NCBI GenBank assembly: GCA_038240075.1
Contig: JBBSEC010000007.1
Span: forward strand, 1 to 64,000
DNA length: 64,000 bases
Reading direction: 5' to 3'
DNA from: DATBAK01 sp038240075
Lineage (GTDB): Bacteria > Actinomycetota > Acidimicrobiia > IMCC26256 > PALSA-610
Each line of letters opens with the position of its first letter. The stretch's first letter is position 1. The notes under the pieces are model-generated. The model saw nothing but the letters and a program-made list of their open reading frames with translations. It ran no database searches and was not told the DNA's origin. A program made the translations under genes and the position numbers. Below are positions 40,202 to 48,369 of this stretch, piece by piece.

Positions 40202-40980
40202 TGCATCTCCTCGAACAGGCGGGCGAGCGCGGCGTCGGTCCCGGCCTGCGGCAACGACAGGCCGCCGTCGACGACGAGTGTGTGACCGGTGACGTACGCG
40301 GCCGCGTCGGAGCAGAGGAACGCGATCACCTCCGCGACCTCGTCGGCTTCGCCGATGCGCCCGAGCGGGATCGCCTCGCTGATCGGCGCGAAGGCCTTCG
40401 GGTGGTCGTCCCAGACCGCGGTGAGCGGCGTCCGGATGAAACCGGGGGCCACGCAGTTGACCCGGATCGTCGGGCCGTACTCGAGTGCGCCGCTGGAGGT
40501 GAGCGCGATTACTCCCGCCTTGGCCGCGGAGTACGCGGCCTCGTTGCGGGTCGGGCTCATGCCCGAGACCGACGCGTTGTTGACAATCACCCCGCGGCCG
40601 CCCGCCAGCATCGCCGGGATCACCGCGGCCATCGCGAGGTAGGTGCCGGTGAGGTTCACGTCGATGAGGCGGTGCCACAGCCGGTCGTCGACGGTGTGAA
40701 GTGGGCGCAGATCGCCGACACCCGCGTTGTTCACGAGGATCTCGACGCCTCCGAGCGCGCCCATCGCCGCCTCGACCGCGCCACTGACGGCCTCGGGATC
40801 GCGGATGTCGACCTCGAACGCGTGGCCACCGACCTCGGCCGCCACCGCCCGTGCCCCGTCGCCGTTGCGGTCGAGCACCGCAACTGCCGCACCGTCACGC
40901 GCGAGCCGCAGCGCGGTCGCGCGACCGATTCCCGATGCCCCGCCGGTCACGATCGCCGGTCGTCCGTCAAAGGTCCCCAT
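40189..40980 (-). CDS. Short-chain dehydrogenase/reductase
   Basis: A 263-residue classical SDR. The NAD(P)-binding TGGASGIGRATALRLA, NNAGVGDL, the catalytic Ser in VNNASVSGM and YSAAK (Y-x-x-x-K) are all present, and the C-terminus GHTLVVDGGLSLPQ is standard. An Asp at the end of strand 2 (VAVLDRNGD) favours NAD over NADP. The substrate is unknown. ATG 40980 is the start; the long in-frame extension upstream is antisense of the GAF gene. Confidence 0.93.
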   Translation of the reverse strand: MGTFDGRPAIVTGGASGIGRATALRLARDGAAVAVLDRNGDGARAVAAEVGGHAFEVDIRDPEAVSGAVEAAMGALGGVEILVNNAGVGDLRPLHTVDDRLWHRLIDVNLTGTYLAMAAVIPAMLAGGRGVIVNNASVSGMSPTRNEAAYSAAKAGVIALTSSGALEYGPTIRVNCVAPGFIRTPLTAVWDDHPKAFAPISEAIPLGRIGEADEVAEVIAFLCSDAAAYVTGHTLVVDGGLSLPQAGTDAALARLFEEMQSPP

Positions 40981-41015
40981 GCCGGGGGACGGTACCTCCG
41001 GCCCAGCGGCTGCTC

Positions 41016-41849
41016 CTATGCCGGTGTGCGGGCGGTGTCGAGGGCGACGAGTGCGTCCTCGTACAGCCGGGAGTGGTTGAGCGCGAGTGCCACACGATCG
41101 GTGAAGCCCGCGACGATCTCGAGGTCGACCGCGGTGAACGGCTCGTCGGGTGACGCGCCGAGCTGGATGACTCCGAGCAACTGGTCGCCGAGCATCAACG
41201 GTGCGCCCAGGACGAGGCCCTGGTTCGGATCGTGACGCCCGCTCACGCCGGGCAACAACATCGGCTCCTGCGCGAGACCGACGCGCGTCGCCAGCGCGAC
41301 TCCGCCGAGCTGCACCGGCGTTCCCGACGGACCGTGCACCGCCGCGACGCGCAACTGGCCGTCGGCCGAGAGCAGTCGAATCGACGCCGTTTCCGCACTG
41401 ACAAGGTCGCGCACGCGATCCAGCGTCTGCTGCAGCACGCGTTCGAGCACCAGTGAACCGTGCACCGACCGCGACGCGTCGGCGAACGCGGCCGCTTCGA
41501 GCAGCTTGTCGGCGATCGCGAGCTGCACCGCACGCTCCTCGCCTTCGAGGTACACGAGCCGGCGCAGGTGACGTTCCTTCTCCGCGACGTACGCGATGAA
41601 CCCACCGGCCGCGGTGATCGTTGCCGCGCGCAGCAGGTTCGGGTCGATCATCGAGTTGTGCGCGTCGCCCCACACGTTCGCGTGCAACGTCGTGATGACG
41701 ATGCCGAAGAACACGACCAGACCGACTTGCGCGATCTGGCGGCGGCGGCGGTCGATGTCGGCGCGGGTGAGCGGCCGCTCGGTGCTCAAACCGGCGCCGA
41801 CCTCTTCGCGTCGGATCTCGTCTCTCAGGTCTACCAGCGCCACCGTCAT
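41016..41849 (-). CDS. Membrane protein with GAF sensor domain
   Basis: A 277-residue protein. Two membrane segments near residues 40-85 (IAQVGLVVFFGIVITTL and LLRAATITAAGGFIAYVAEK) precede a short coiled coil (ERHLRRLVYLEGEERAVQLA) and a GAF domain (SLVLERVLQQTLDRVRDLVS, AETASIRLLSADGQLRVAAV, then PLMLGDQLLGVIQLGASPDE). No kinase, cyclase or other output domain follows, so it may act through a partner. ATG 41849 has GGAAGGAG 9 bases before it. The 226-base gap to the divergent ATP-grasp gene holds both promoters. Confidence 0.82.
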   Translation of the reverse strand: MTVALVDLRDEIRREEVGAGLSTERPLTRADIDRRRRQIAQVGLVVFFGIVITTLHANVWGDAHNSMIDPNLLRAATITAAGGFIAYVAEKERHLRRLVYLEGEERAVQLAIADKLLEAAAFADASRSVHGSLVLERVLQQTLDRVRDLVSAETASIRLLSADGQLRVAAVHGPSGTPVQLGGVALATRVGLAQEPMLLPGVSGRHDPNQGLVLGAPLMLGDQLLGVIQLGASPDEPFTAVDLEIVAGFTDRVALALNHSRLYEDALVALDTARTPA

Positions 41850-42075
41850 GGGATGGATCTCCTTCCGTTGCGGATATCGGAGGTTGGGAGGTCCTTCCTT
41901 GAGCGCGAGAACCATGTTTCAGCTGCTCCGAGCTGGGTATTCGCGCACGCTTTCCGAGGCCTCATGTCGGATCCCCGTCCTTCCGATAGGTCGGGAAGGC
42001 CGAAGTGGCACAGCAGGAGGGCGGGAACGTGGGCCGGAACAGACCGACTCGGTGCATCGACGCGTCGCGAGCGAC

Positions 42076-43023
42076 ATGAAGAACGTCCTGGTGACCGGCG
42101 CGGGAGGCGCGGCCGGCGTCGCCGTCATCCGTGCCCTCGGCGAACGCGGTCACCACGTGATCGCCGTCGACTCGGACCCGCTGGCGGCCGGGCTCCGTCT
42201 CGCGCCGGAGCAGGCCGTGCTCGGCCCTCCGACCGAGCCGGATCGCTTCGTCGACGAGCTCGCCGCGGTGGTCGCGCAGCACCATGTGGACCTCGGCATC
42301 TGCACGGTGTCCGAAGAGATGCTCGTGCTCGCCGGTCGCGAGCCCGAGGTCGGTGCGGCGCTGTGGTTGCCCAAACGACGCTCGATCGTTGCGTGCGTCG
42401 ACAAGTGGCGCTTCTGGAAGATCGCGGAGCACGCAGACATCCCCGCGGCCCCGTCTGCGCTCGGTGACGTCGCCGTCGAGTCGATCACCGACTCGCTCGC
42501 GGGTCCGTGGATCGTGAAGCCGCGGTTCGGACGTGGTTCACTCGACGTCTATGCGGTCGACGATCCGACCGAGCTCGCATGGGCGTGCCGCCGCATCGCG
42601 CAGCCGATCGTGCAGACACGCGTCCGCGGTCGCGAGTTCACCCTCGACCTCCTCGTCGATCGCGACGGCCGGCTTGCCGCCGCGATCCCGCGGTGGCGGC
42701 TCGAGACGCGAGCCGGGATCAGTACCAAAGGCGAGACCTTCTGCGATCATCGGCTGACCGACATCGCGGAACGCGTCGTCGCGGCGTACAGCCTCACCGG
42801 CGCCGCGAACCTCCAAGGCTTCCTGACCGACGACGACGACGTCGTGGTGACCGAGGTCAACCCGCGCTTCTCCGGCGGTCTCTCCCTCTCGCTGGCCGCG
42901 GGCGCCGACCTCGTCGGTGAGTTCGTCCGCGGCACCCTCGGACTGAGCCTCCGTCCCGAGCTCCTCGCGTTCCGTCCCGGCGTCACGATGGTGCGCCACT
43001 ACACCGAGCTCTTCGCCGCATGA
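42076..43023 (+). CDS. ATP-grasp ligase-like protein
   Basis: A 315-residue protein of the PylC/carbamoyl-phosphate-synthase-like ATP-grasp group. An N-terminal Rossmann-like part (VLVTGAGGAAGVAVIRAL) precedes the ATP-grasp fold: DKWRFWKIAEHADIPAAPSA, GPWIVKPRFGRGSLDVYAV, REFTLDLLVDRDG and the metal-binding VVVTEVNPRFSGG (E-x-N-P-R). It should form an amide or thioester bond using ATP; the substrate is unknown. ATG 42076 is the start. The HAD gene begins 30 bases downstream, so they are likely one operon. Confidence 0.87.
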   Translation: MKNVLVTGAGGAAGVAVIRALGERGHHVIAVDSDPLAAGLRLAPEQAVLGPPTEPDRFVDELAAVVAQHHVDLGICTVSEEMLVLAGREPEVGAALWLPKRRSIVACVDKWRFWKIAEHADIPAAPSALGDVAVESITDSLAGPWIVKPRFGRGSLDVYAVDDPTELAWACRRIAQPIVQTRVRGREFTLDLLVDRDGRLAAAIPRWRLETRAGISTKGETFCDHRLTDIAERVVAAYSLTGAANLQGFLTDDDDVVVTEVNPRFSGGLSLSLAAGADLVGEFVRGTLGLSLRPELLAFRPGVTMVRHYTELFAA

Positions 43024-43053
43024 CGTGGCGACGTTCGGCGATCTGAGATCGTC

Positions 43054-43734
43054 ATGTTGCGGGCGGCGCTCTTCGATCTCGACGACACGCTGTACGAACA
43101 GGTGTCGTGGTCGTCGGGAGCGTGGGACGCGGTCGTCGCGGGGGCTGCGCACGCGGTCGAGCCACGATCACTGCGCGCCGCACTGCGCGCCGTGAGTCGA
43201 GAGGGCAACCATCAGGGCGCGGTGATCGACCGCGCGCTCGCGCGGGTCGGTCACGCGGATCTCGCGGTCGCACCGCTGGTCGCGCGTTTCCGTGCACATG
43301 CGCCGACGCGACTCACGCCGTATCCCGGTGTCGTCGATGCACTGGCCGCGCTGCGCGCCCACCTCGCGATCGGGCTCGTCAGCGACGGCAATCCGACGAT
43401 CCAGCGCAACAAACTCCGCGCGCTCGGACTCGAATCACAGTTCGACATCGTCGTCTTCAGCGACGAGCTCGGCCGCGAGCACCGCAAGCCGAGCCCGGTG
43501 CCGATCCTCGCTGCGCTGGTCGGGCTCGGCGTCGATCCGCGCGACGCCGTCTACGTGGGTGATCGACCCGACACCGACGTCGCCGCCGCCGCGGCCGCCG
43601 GCGTGCGCGCGATTCGCGTCCGCACGGGCGAATACGCTGACTGTCCCGACGAACCCCAACCGTGGGCGACCGCTCCCGACGCGGTCAGCGCAATCGACGG
43701 GCTCCTCCGGTTGCCCGCCACCGCGTCGCACTGA
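43054..43734 (+). CDS. HAD-superfamily hydrolase
   Basis: A 226-residue phosphatase-type HAD. Motif I is ALFDLDDTLYEQ (D-x-D-x-T), motif II IGLVSDGNP, motif III the Lys in REHRKPSPVPIL and motif IV VYVGDRPDTDVAAA. A helical cap lies between I and II (subclass I). The substrate is unknown. Its tight spacing after the ATP-grasp gene suggests a joint pathway, for instance sugar or nucleotide tailoring. Confidence 0.92.
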   Translation: MLRAALFDLDDTLYEQVSWSSGAWDAVVAGAAHAVEPRSLRAALRAVSREGNHQGAVIDRALARVGHADLAVAPLVARFRAHAPTRLTPYPGVVDALAALRAHLAIGLVSDGNPTIQRNKLRALGLESQFDIVVFSDELGREHRKPSPVPILAALVGLGVDPRDAVYVGDRPDTDVAAAAAAGVRAIRVRTGEYADCPDEPQPWATAPDAVSAIDGLLRLPATASH

Positions 43735-43797
43735 CAAACCGTCGCGCCGGCGCATCGGCGCGGGTCGGCGACGCGTGGAGTGCTTAGCCTTCCGGCG

Positions 43798-44721
43798 GTG
43801 GAGACCCGGATCGTTCAGACCGTGCGCCCCGTCGATCTCGGCCTGACGCTCGGACCGCTGCTGCACGGAGGCGGAAGGGATCCGAGTGTGCGGTTCGCGG
43901 CCGGCGACGTCTGGCGGGCGAGCGACACCGCGACCGGACCGGCCACGGTTCATCTCCGCAGCACCGGACCAACCACGGTTGCCGCGCGCGCGTGGGGTCC
44001 GGGCGCCGCGGCCGCGCTCGACGACCTCACCGATCTGCTCGGTGCCGACGACGATCCGCCGTCGCTCGGCGGGATCCACCCGCTCGTCACCGCGCTGGCC
44101 AAGCGGCTTCCCGGTCTGCGTATCGGGCGCACCGGGTCCGTGCTCGACGCGCTGGTACCGACCGTCCTCGCGCAACGGGTCATCGGAATCGAGGCGAGCC
44201 GGGCGTACGTCTCGATGGTGCGCGCCGCGGGACGAGCCGCGCCGCGCGCCGTCGACGTCGACGTCGACGCACCGCGGTTGCTGCTCCCTGCCGAGCCCGC
44301 GTGGTTGGTGTCGACCCCGTACTGGACCTTTCACCGGTGGGGAGTCGAGCAGCGGCGCGCCAACACCATCATGGTCGCGGCCGGCAACGCGCGCCGGCTG
44401 ATCGAGCTGCCGGCGCTGCCGGTCGGCGAGGCGCGGGACCGTTTGCTCGCGCTTCCCGGCGTCGGGCCGTGGACGGTTAACACCGTGGCGATGCTCGCAC
44501 TGGGCGACGCCGACGCGGTGAGTGTCGGCGACTACTGGCTCAAGCACGTCGTGAGCTTCGCCCTCGCCGGCGAGCCGCGCGGCACCGACGCACGCATGCT
44601 CGAACTGCTCGAGCCGTGGCGCGGTCAGCGCGGCCGCGTGTGCCGCCTGCTGCTGAGCGCCGGGCCACGCCCGCCGCGCTTCGGGCCCCGCACCCGGTTA
44701 CGGAAGATCGCGATGCACTGA
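43798..44721 (+). CDS. HhH-GPD DNA glycosylase (AlkA-like 3-methyladenine glycosylase)
   Basis: About 307 residues. The helix-hairpin-helix LLALPGVGPWTVNTVAMLAL is followed by GDADAVSVGDYWLKH, in which the second Asp (GDYW) is the conserved catalytic residue of AlkA/HhH-GPD enzymes. The N-terminal part is a beta domain, and LDALVPTVLAQRVIGIEASR matches the AlkA core helix. It should remove alkylated bases. GTG 43798 is chosen because a TAGCCT -10 box lies 7 bases upstream (leaderless); an upstream in-frame GTG at 43780 overlaps that box. Confidence 0.88.
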   Translation: METRIVQTVRPVDLGLTLGPLLHGGGRDPSVRFAAGDVWRASDTATGPATVHLRSTGPTTVAARAWGPGAAAALDDLTDLLGADDDPPSLGGIHPLVTALAKRLPGLRIGRTGSVLDALVPTVLAQRVIGIEASRAYVSMVRAAGRAAPRAVDVDVDAPRLLLPAEPAWLVSTPYWTFHRWGVEQRRANTIMVAAGNARRLIELPALPVGEARDRLLALPGVGPWTVNTVAMLALGDADAVSVGDYWLKHVVSFALAGEPRGTDARMLELLEPWRGQRGRVCRLLLSAGPRPPRFGPRTRLRKIAMH

Positions 44722-44737
44722 GGGTCTCGACGCTGGT

Positions 44738-45241
44738 CTACGCGCGCAGCACCTCGTAGACCACCTCGTGATCTCGGGTGAGCCACGCGATGCCGTTGTC
44801 GTCGGGGTAGCCCCGCCCCTGGATGTTGAACAGCCGGACCCGTTCCGCACGCAACGGATACGGGCCCCAGTGCCACGTGCCCCTCGTCAGGTGGACGACC
44901 GCGAGCGGAGGGAGCCGAAACGCCTTCACCGTCTCGAAGTGCGCGGGTTGCGAGAAGTCGACGTCGGCCGGCGCGACCACCACGTAGGCCTCGACGTCGA
45001 CCGGCATGAGCGTCTGCGTGTGCGTGTCGTGACGGTTGAGCAACTCGCACAGCGCTCCACCGCGCACGCTGAACGCGATCTCACTGTTGTCGTGCGCGAT
45101 GAAGTTGGCATGCCCGTCGTCGAGGAGGAACTCGAGATCGGCGTTGTCGTGCTCGGTGCCTTCGTCGGACGGGATCCGTCCGAACGGCGCCCACGCGTCG
45201 GGCGTCACATCCAGCAACGGCAAGGTGTGTGTCTCGACCAC
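44738..45241 (-). CDS. Ureidoglycolate lyase-like (AllA-type) cupin
   Basis: A 167-residue AllA-family protein. LLDVTPDAWAPFGRIPSDEG begins it, with DTHTQTLMPVDVEAYVVVAP and AVVHLTRGTWHWGPYPL, where the G-x-W-H motif contributes to the active site of ureidoglycolate lyases. It may release urea from ureidoglycolate in purine breakdown, but no allantoin pathway genes are nearby, so the real substrate is uncertain. It diverges from the small cupin gene. Confidence 0.78.
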   Translation of the reverse strand: MVETHTLPLLDVTPDAWAPFGRIPSDEGTEHDNADLEFLLDDGHANFIAHDNSEIAFSVRGGALCELLNRHDTHTQTLMPVDVEAYVVVAPADVDFSQPAHFETVKAFRLPPLAVVHLTRGTWHWGPYPLRAERVRLFNIQGRGYPDDNGIAWLTRDHEVVYEVLRA

Positions 45242-45257
45242 GCCAAAACCCTAACGG

Positions 45258-45263
45258 TAGAAT
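45258..45263 (+). promoter_or_regulatory. -10 box TAGAAT, leaderless promoter
   Basis: TAGAAT ends 8 bases before the ATG at 45272, so transcription should begin at or next to the start codon. No Shine-Dalgarno is present. Confidence 0.65.
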
Positions 45264-45271
45264 CACGGTCC

Positions 45272-45655
45272 ATGGACGTTCGCTCGATCGAAGGCGCGGC
45301 ACCGGTCGTCGAGCACAACGGCACCGTGCCGGTGTGGTGGATGGTGACGCCGCGCGAGATGTTCGACATCACCAAGGGCGGCCACCTCGAACTGGTGAGC
45401 GAGTTCGAGGTCGCGGGCGGCGGCTTCGTCGACCCGCACCAGCACCCGACGCACGAGTTCTATTACGTCACGTCGGGTCGGGGCATCATGACGATCGGTG
45501 ACGAGACCCGCGAGATCGGCCAGGGCGACCTCGTGCACATCCCGCCCGACGCGGTGCACAGCCTGCGTCCGGTCAGCGATCACGCCGCGATCCACTGCTT
45601 CTGCTTCGCCGTCGGTGTCCCCGACGCGGGACCGGTGAACTACACCGAGCACTGA
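45272..45655 (+). CDS. Small cupin-domain protein
   Basis: A 127-residue single-domain cupin. Motif 1 is FVDPHQHPTHEFYYVTSGRG (HxH...E) and motif 2 GDLVHIPPDAVHSL, giving the usual three-His/one-Glu metal site. Such proteins can be dioxygenases, isomerases or simple binding proteins. It is leaderless and divergent from the AllA-like cupin, convergent with the RraA-like gene 10 bases after its stop. Confidence 0.88.
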   Translation: MDVRSIEGAAPVVEHNGTVPVWWMVTPREMFDITKGGHLELVSEFEVAGGGFVDPHQHPTHEFYYVTSGRGIMTIGDETREIGQGDLVHIPPDAVHSLRPVSDHAAIHCFCFAVGVPDAGPVNYTEH

Positions 45656-45664
45656 CCGACCCGG

Positions 45665-46297
45665 TCAGGTCGCGCGCGTCACCGGCGAGCCGTCGAGGTC
45701 GAGCAGCTTCATCGTCGTCGTCCCGGTTCGCAGCGCCTCGAAGAAGCCCGCTTCCTTTGCGGCGCGCGCCCGCCCCGCGTCGGCGACCGCGGGCAGATCG
45801 CTCGCGCCGATCACGGTCACGCCGTCGGAGTCGCCGACGATCCAGTCACCGCGATGCACTTCGATGTCACCGACACGCGCGGGCGCTCCGACCGACCCCG
45901 CGCGGTTCTTCGTCGCGCCGCGCAACGCGATCATCGTGGAGAACACGGGGAACCGGTGCGCCTGCAACGCGGCGATGTCGCGCACACCACCGTCGATCAC
46001 GAGCCCCGCGATCCCACGCGCCTGCGCGGCCGTCGTGAGCACTTCTCCCCAGTAGCCGAGCTCCGGATGGTCACCCACGTCGACGACGAGCGCGGCACCG
46101 GCGGGCGCTTCCGCGACCGCGACGTGAATCGCGAGGTTGTCGCCAGGACTGCACTGCACGGGGAACGCGGGCGCCGCCAACGCCGCGCCCGGCCACGCGG
46201 CCCGGATGCGGGCCCGCATCGCGTGCCCACCTGTCTCGCCGAGCGTCGCGGCCCCGAGCTCGAGCAGCTCCGCCTCGGTGGGGTCGTTCTCGCTCAT
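45665..46297 (-). CDS. RraA-like protein (HMG aldolase fold)
   Basis: About 210 residues from ATG 46297, with a TGGAGC 8 bases before. The RraA/demethylmenaquinone-methyltransferase-like signature is clear: CSPGDNLAIHVAVAEAPAGA, LVVDVGDHPELGYWGEVLTT, AQARGIAGLVIDGGVRDIAA, FPVFSTMIALRGATKN and VHRGDWIVGDSDGVTVI. The GGVRD Arg-Asp pair and the GDSDG site bind metal and substrate in the HMG/CHA aldolases of this fold. True enzyme activity cannot be distinguished from RNase E regulation by sequence; in actinobacteria an aldolase is more likely. Confidence 0.86.
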   Translation of the reverse strand: MSENDPTEAELLELGAATLGETGGHAMRARIRAAWPGAALAAPAFPVQCSPGDNLAIHVAVAEAPAGAALVVDVGDHPELGYWGEVLTTAAQARGIAGLVIDGGVRDIAALQAHRFPVFSTMIALRGATKNRAGSVGAPARVGDIEVHRGDWIVGDSDGVTVIGASDLPAVADAGRARAAKEAGFFEALRTGTTTMKLLDLDGSPVTRAT

Positions 46298-46331
46298 CCG
46301 GGGAAGCTCCAGGGGACCGTGCACGAAGTGG

Positions 46332-46421
46332 CGGAGGGCGAGGGATTTGAACCCTCGAGGAGGTTTATCACCCCCTACTCGCTTAGCAGGCGAGCACCTT
46401 CGGCCACTCGGTCAGCCCTCC
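46332..46421 (-). tRNA. tRNA-Ser(GCT)
   Basis: The minus strand gives a 90-base type II tRNA: acceptor GGAGGGC/GCCCTCC with discriminator G, anticodon arm CTCGC-CTGCTAA-GCGAG (anticodon GCT), a long variable arm (AGGGGGTGATAAACCTCCT) and T-arm GAGGG-TTCAAAT-CCCTC. CCA is not encoded. No element is inserted here. Confidence 0.97.
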
Positions 46422-46498
46422 GAGAGGGCAGTATACGAGCCGCCTTCCGACCGCCCCACCGGAGGCGGCCACGACGGGAGCGAGTACCTTTTCGGGCT

Positions 46499-47548
46499 GT
46501 GGAGCCGACCGAGGCGCTCACCCGCATCGCGTCGTTGCTCGAGCGGCAACGCGAGCCCCGCTACCGCGTGCAGGCGTTCCGACGCGCGGCCGTCGCGATC
46601 CGCGACGTACCGATCGAGGAGCTGCGTCACCTCGCAGAACGCGGTCGGCTGCGCGATCTTCCCAACGTCGGCGACACGACGGCCGCGGTGATCGTCGAGG
46701 CCCTCGCCGGAAAGACGCCGGCCTACCTCGAGAAGCTCGAAGGCCAAGTCGAGGAACCGGGCAGCGACGCCGGCAACGCGATCCGGGCCGCGCTGCGCGG
46801 TGACCTGCACGTGCACTCCGACTGGTCCGACGGTGGCGACACCATTCGCACCATGGCCGAACGCGTGCGCGACCTCGGTCACGAGTACTTCGCGCTCACC
46901 GACCATTCCCCCCGGCTCAAGATCGCGCACGGACTCTCGCCCGAACGGCTGCGCGAGCAGCTCGACGTGATCGCCGAGCTCAACCGCGAGCTGAACGACG
47001 GTCCGCAACCGTTGCGCATCCTCTCGGGCGTCGAGGTCGACATCAACGAGGACGGCTCGCTCGACCAGGAGCCGGAGCTGCTGGCCGAGATCGACGTCGT
47101 CGTGGCGAGCGTGCACTCGAAGCTGCGGATGGACAAGGCCGGTATGACGCGTCGGATGGTCGCGGCGATGGCGCATCCCGACAGCGACATCCTCGGTCAC
47201 TGCACCGGCCGGCTGGTCACCGGGCGCGGGCGTCCGGAATCGGAGTTCGACGTCGACGCGGTGCTCGAGACATGCCTGCAGTTCGACAAGGCCCTCGAGA
47301 TCAACTGCCGGCCCGAGCGGCTCGACCCCCCGATGCGCATCCTGCGCCGCGCGGTCGAGCTGGGCCTGAAGGTGTCGATCGACACCGACTCGCACGCGGC
47401 CGAGCAACTCGAATGGCACCCGTTCGGCACCGACCGCGCGGCGGAGTGCGAGGTGCCGGTGGATTCGATCGTCAACTCGTGGCCCGTCGAGGAGCTGCTC
47501 GCATGGACGGCCGGCCACGCTCGCGGCATGTCCACCGCGTCGCGATGA
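46499..47548 (+). CDS. PHP-domain protein related to the PolX C-terminus
   Basis: A 349-residue protein. The first 80 residues form a PolX-type 8-kDa/HhH region (EALTRIASLLERQREPRYRV, GRLRDLPNVGDTTAAVIVEA). Residues 100 onward are a PHP metallohydrolase: LRGDLHVHSDWSDGG (HxH), FALTDHSPRLK, LSGVEVDIN, VVVASVHSKLRMDK, ILGHCTGR and SIDTDSHAAEQL. The polymerase fingers and palm of full PolX are absent, so it is a stand-alone phosphoesterase or repair factor. GTG 46499 follows a TACCTT -10 box by 8 bases. It overlaps the next gene by ATGA. Confidence 0.88.
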   Translation: MEPTEALTRIASLLERQREPRYRVQAFRRAAVAIRDVPIEELRHLAERGRLRDLPNVGDTTAAVIVEALAGKTPAYLEKLEGQVEEPGSDAGNAIRAALRGDLHVHSDWSDGGDTIRTMAERVRDLGHEYFALTDHSPRLKIAHGLSPERLREQLDVIAELNRELNDGPQPLRILSGVEVDINEDGSLDQEPELLAEIDVVVASVHSKLRMDKAGMTRRMVAAMAHPDSDILGHCTGRLVTGRGRPESEFDVDAVLETCLQFDKALEINCRPERLDPPMRILRRAVELGLKVSIDTDSHAAEQLEWHPFGTDRAAECEVPVDSIVNSWPVEELLAWTAGHARGMSTASR

Positions 47549-48369
47549 CCGAGACCTACGACGAGTTCAACGCGTTCGAACGGTCGATGTGGGAGCAGCG
47601 CGGCGGCGCGTACGCGGACCGCTTCGAGGCGGTGACGGCCCTGACGATCGACGCGCTACTCGACGCGGCCGGAGTGCACGACGGAACCGACGTGCTCGAC
47701 GTCGGCACCGGACCGGGGTTCGTCGCCGCCGCGGCCGCCGCGCGCGGTGCGACCGTCACCGGCATCGACGTCGCGGACACGATGGTCGAGATCGCGCGGG
47801 CGCGGGTCCCAACGGGTGAGTTCCGCCGCGCCAGCGCGGAAGCGCTGCCACTCCCGGACGGCGCGTTCGACGCCGTCGTCGGCAACTTCGTGCTGCTCCA
47901 TCTCGGTCACCCGGCACGGGGCGTCGCCGAGGCGCTGCGGGTGCTGCGGGGCCGGGGCCGCGGCGCGTTCACCGTCTGGGACGCACCTGCGGTGAACCGC
48001 ATCCTCGGCGTCTTCCATGAGGCCGTCGCGGGGGCCGGCATCGCGCCGCCGCCCGACGTTCCGACCGGTCCACCGATGTTCGCGCTCGGAGAGTCGGGCG
48101 CATTCGCACAGCTGCTGCGCGAGGCCGGGTTCGAGGCCGTTGCGATCGCACCCTGTGCCGGCGTGCTGCGCGTCGAGCCGGGCGAGTGGTGGGACGCCAC
48201 GCTGCGCTCGACGCCGCGCACCGGCAGCCTGATCGCGCGGCAGAGCCCGGCGGTGCAGGCCGACATCCGGAAGCGCTACGACGACCTCGTCGCGCCCTAC
48301 GCCGACGGCCGCGAGGTCGTGCTGCCGGTCGCCGCGGTCTTGGCGTCGGGAACCGCACCCACGGCCTGA
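47545..48369 (+). CDS. Class I SAM-dependent methyltransferase
   Basis: A 274-residue UbiE/Methyltransf_11-like enzyme. Motif I is DVLDVGTGPGFVAAAAA, followed by VTGIDVADTMVEIARAR and ASAEALPLPDGAFDAVVGNF. The C-terminal part (FAQLLREAGFEAVAIAP) is typical of small-molecule methyltransferases. It is translationally coupled to the PHP gene, and its last 73 bases overlap the convergent glucosidase gene. Confidence 0.9.
   Translation: MTETYDEFNAFERSMWEQRGGAYADRFEAVTALTIDALLDAAGVHDGTDVLDVGTGPGFVAAAAAARGATVTGIDVADTMVEIARARVPTGEFRRASAEALPLPDGAFDAVVGNFVLLHLGHPARGVAEALRVLRGRGRGAFTVWDAPAVNRILGVFHEAVAGAGIAPPPDVPTGPPMFALGESGAFAQLLREAGFEAVAIAPCAGVLRVEPGEWWDATLRSTPRTGSLIARQSPAVQADIRKRYDDLVAPYADGREVVLPVAAVLASGTAPTA

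Noticed and set aside
40981..41673. N-terminal extension of the SDR gene (open frame to 41673)
   Set aside because: Antisense to the GAF gene and lacking motifs; the Rossmann start falls immediately after ATG 40980.
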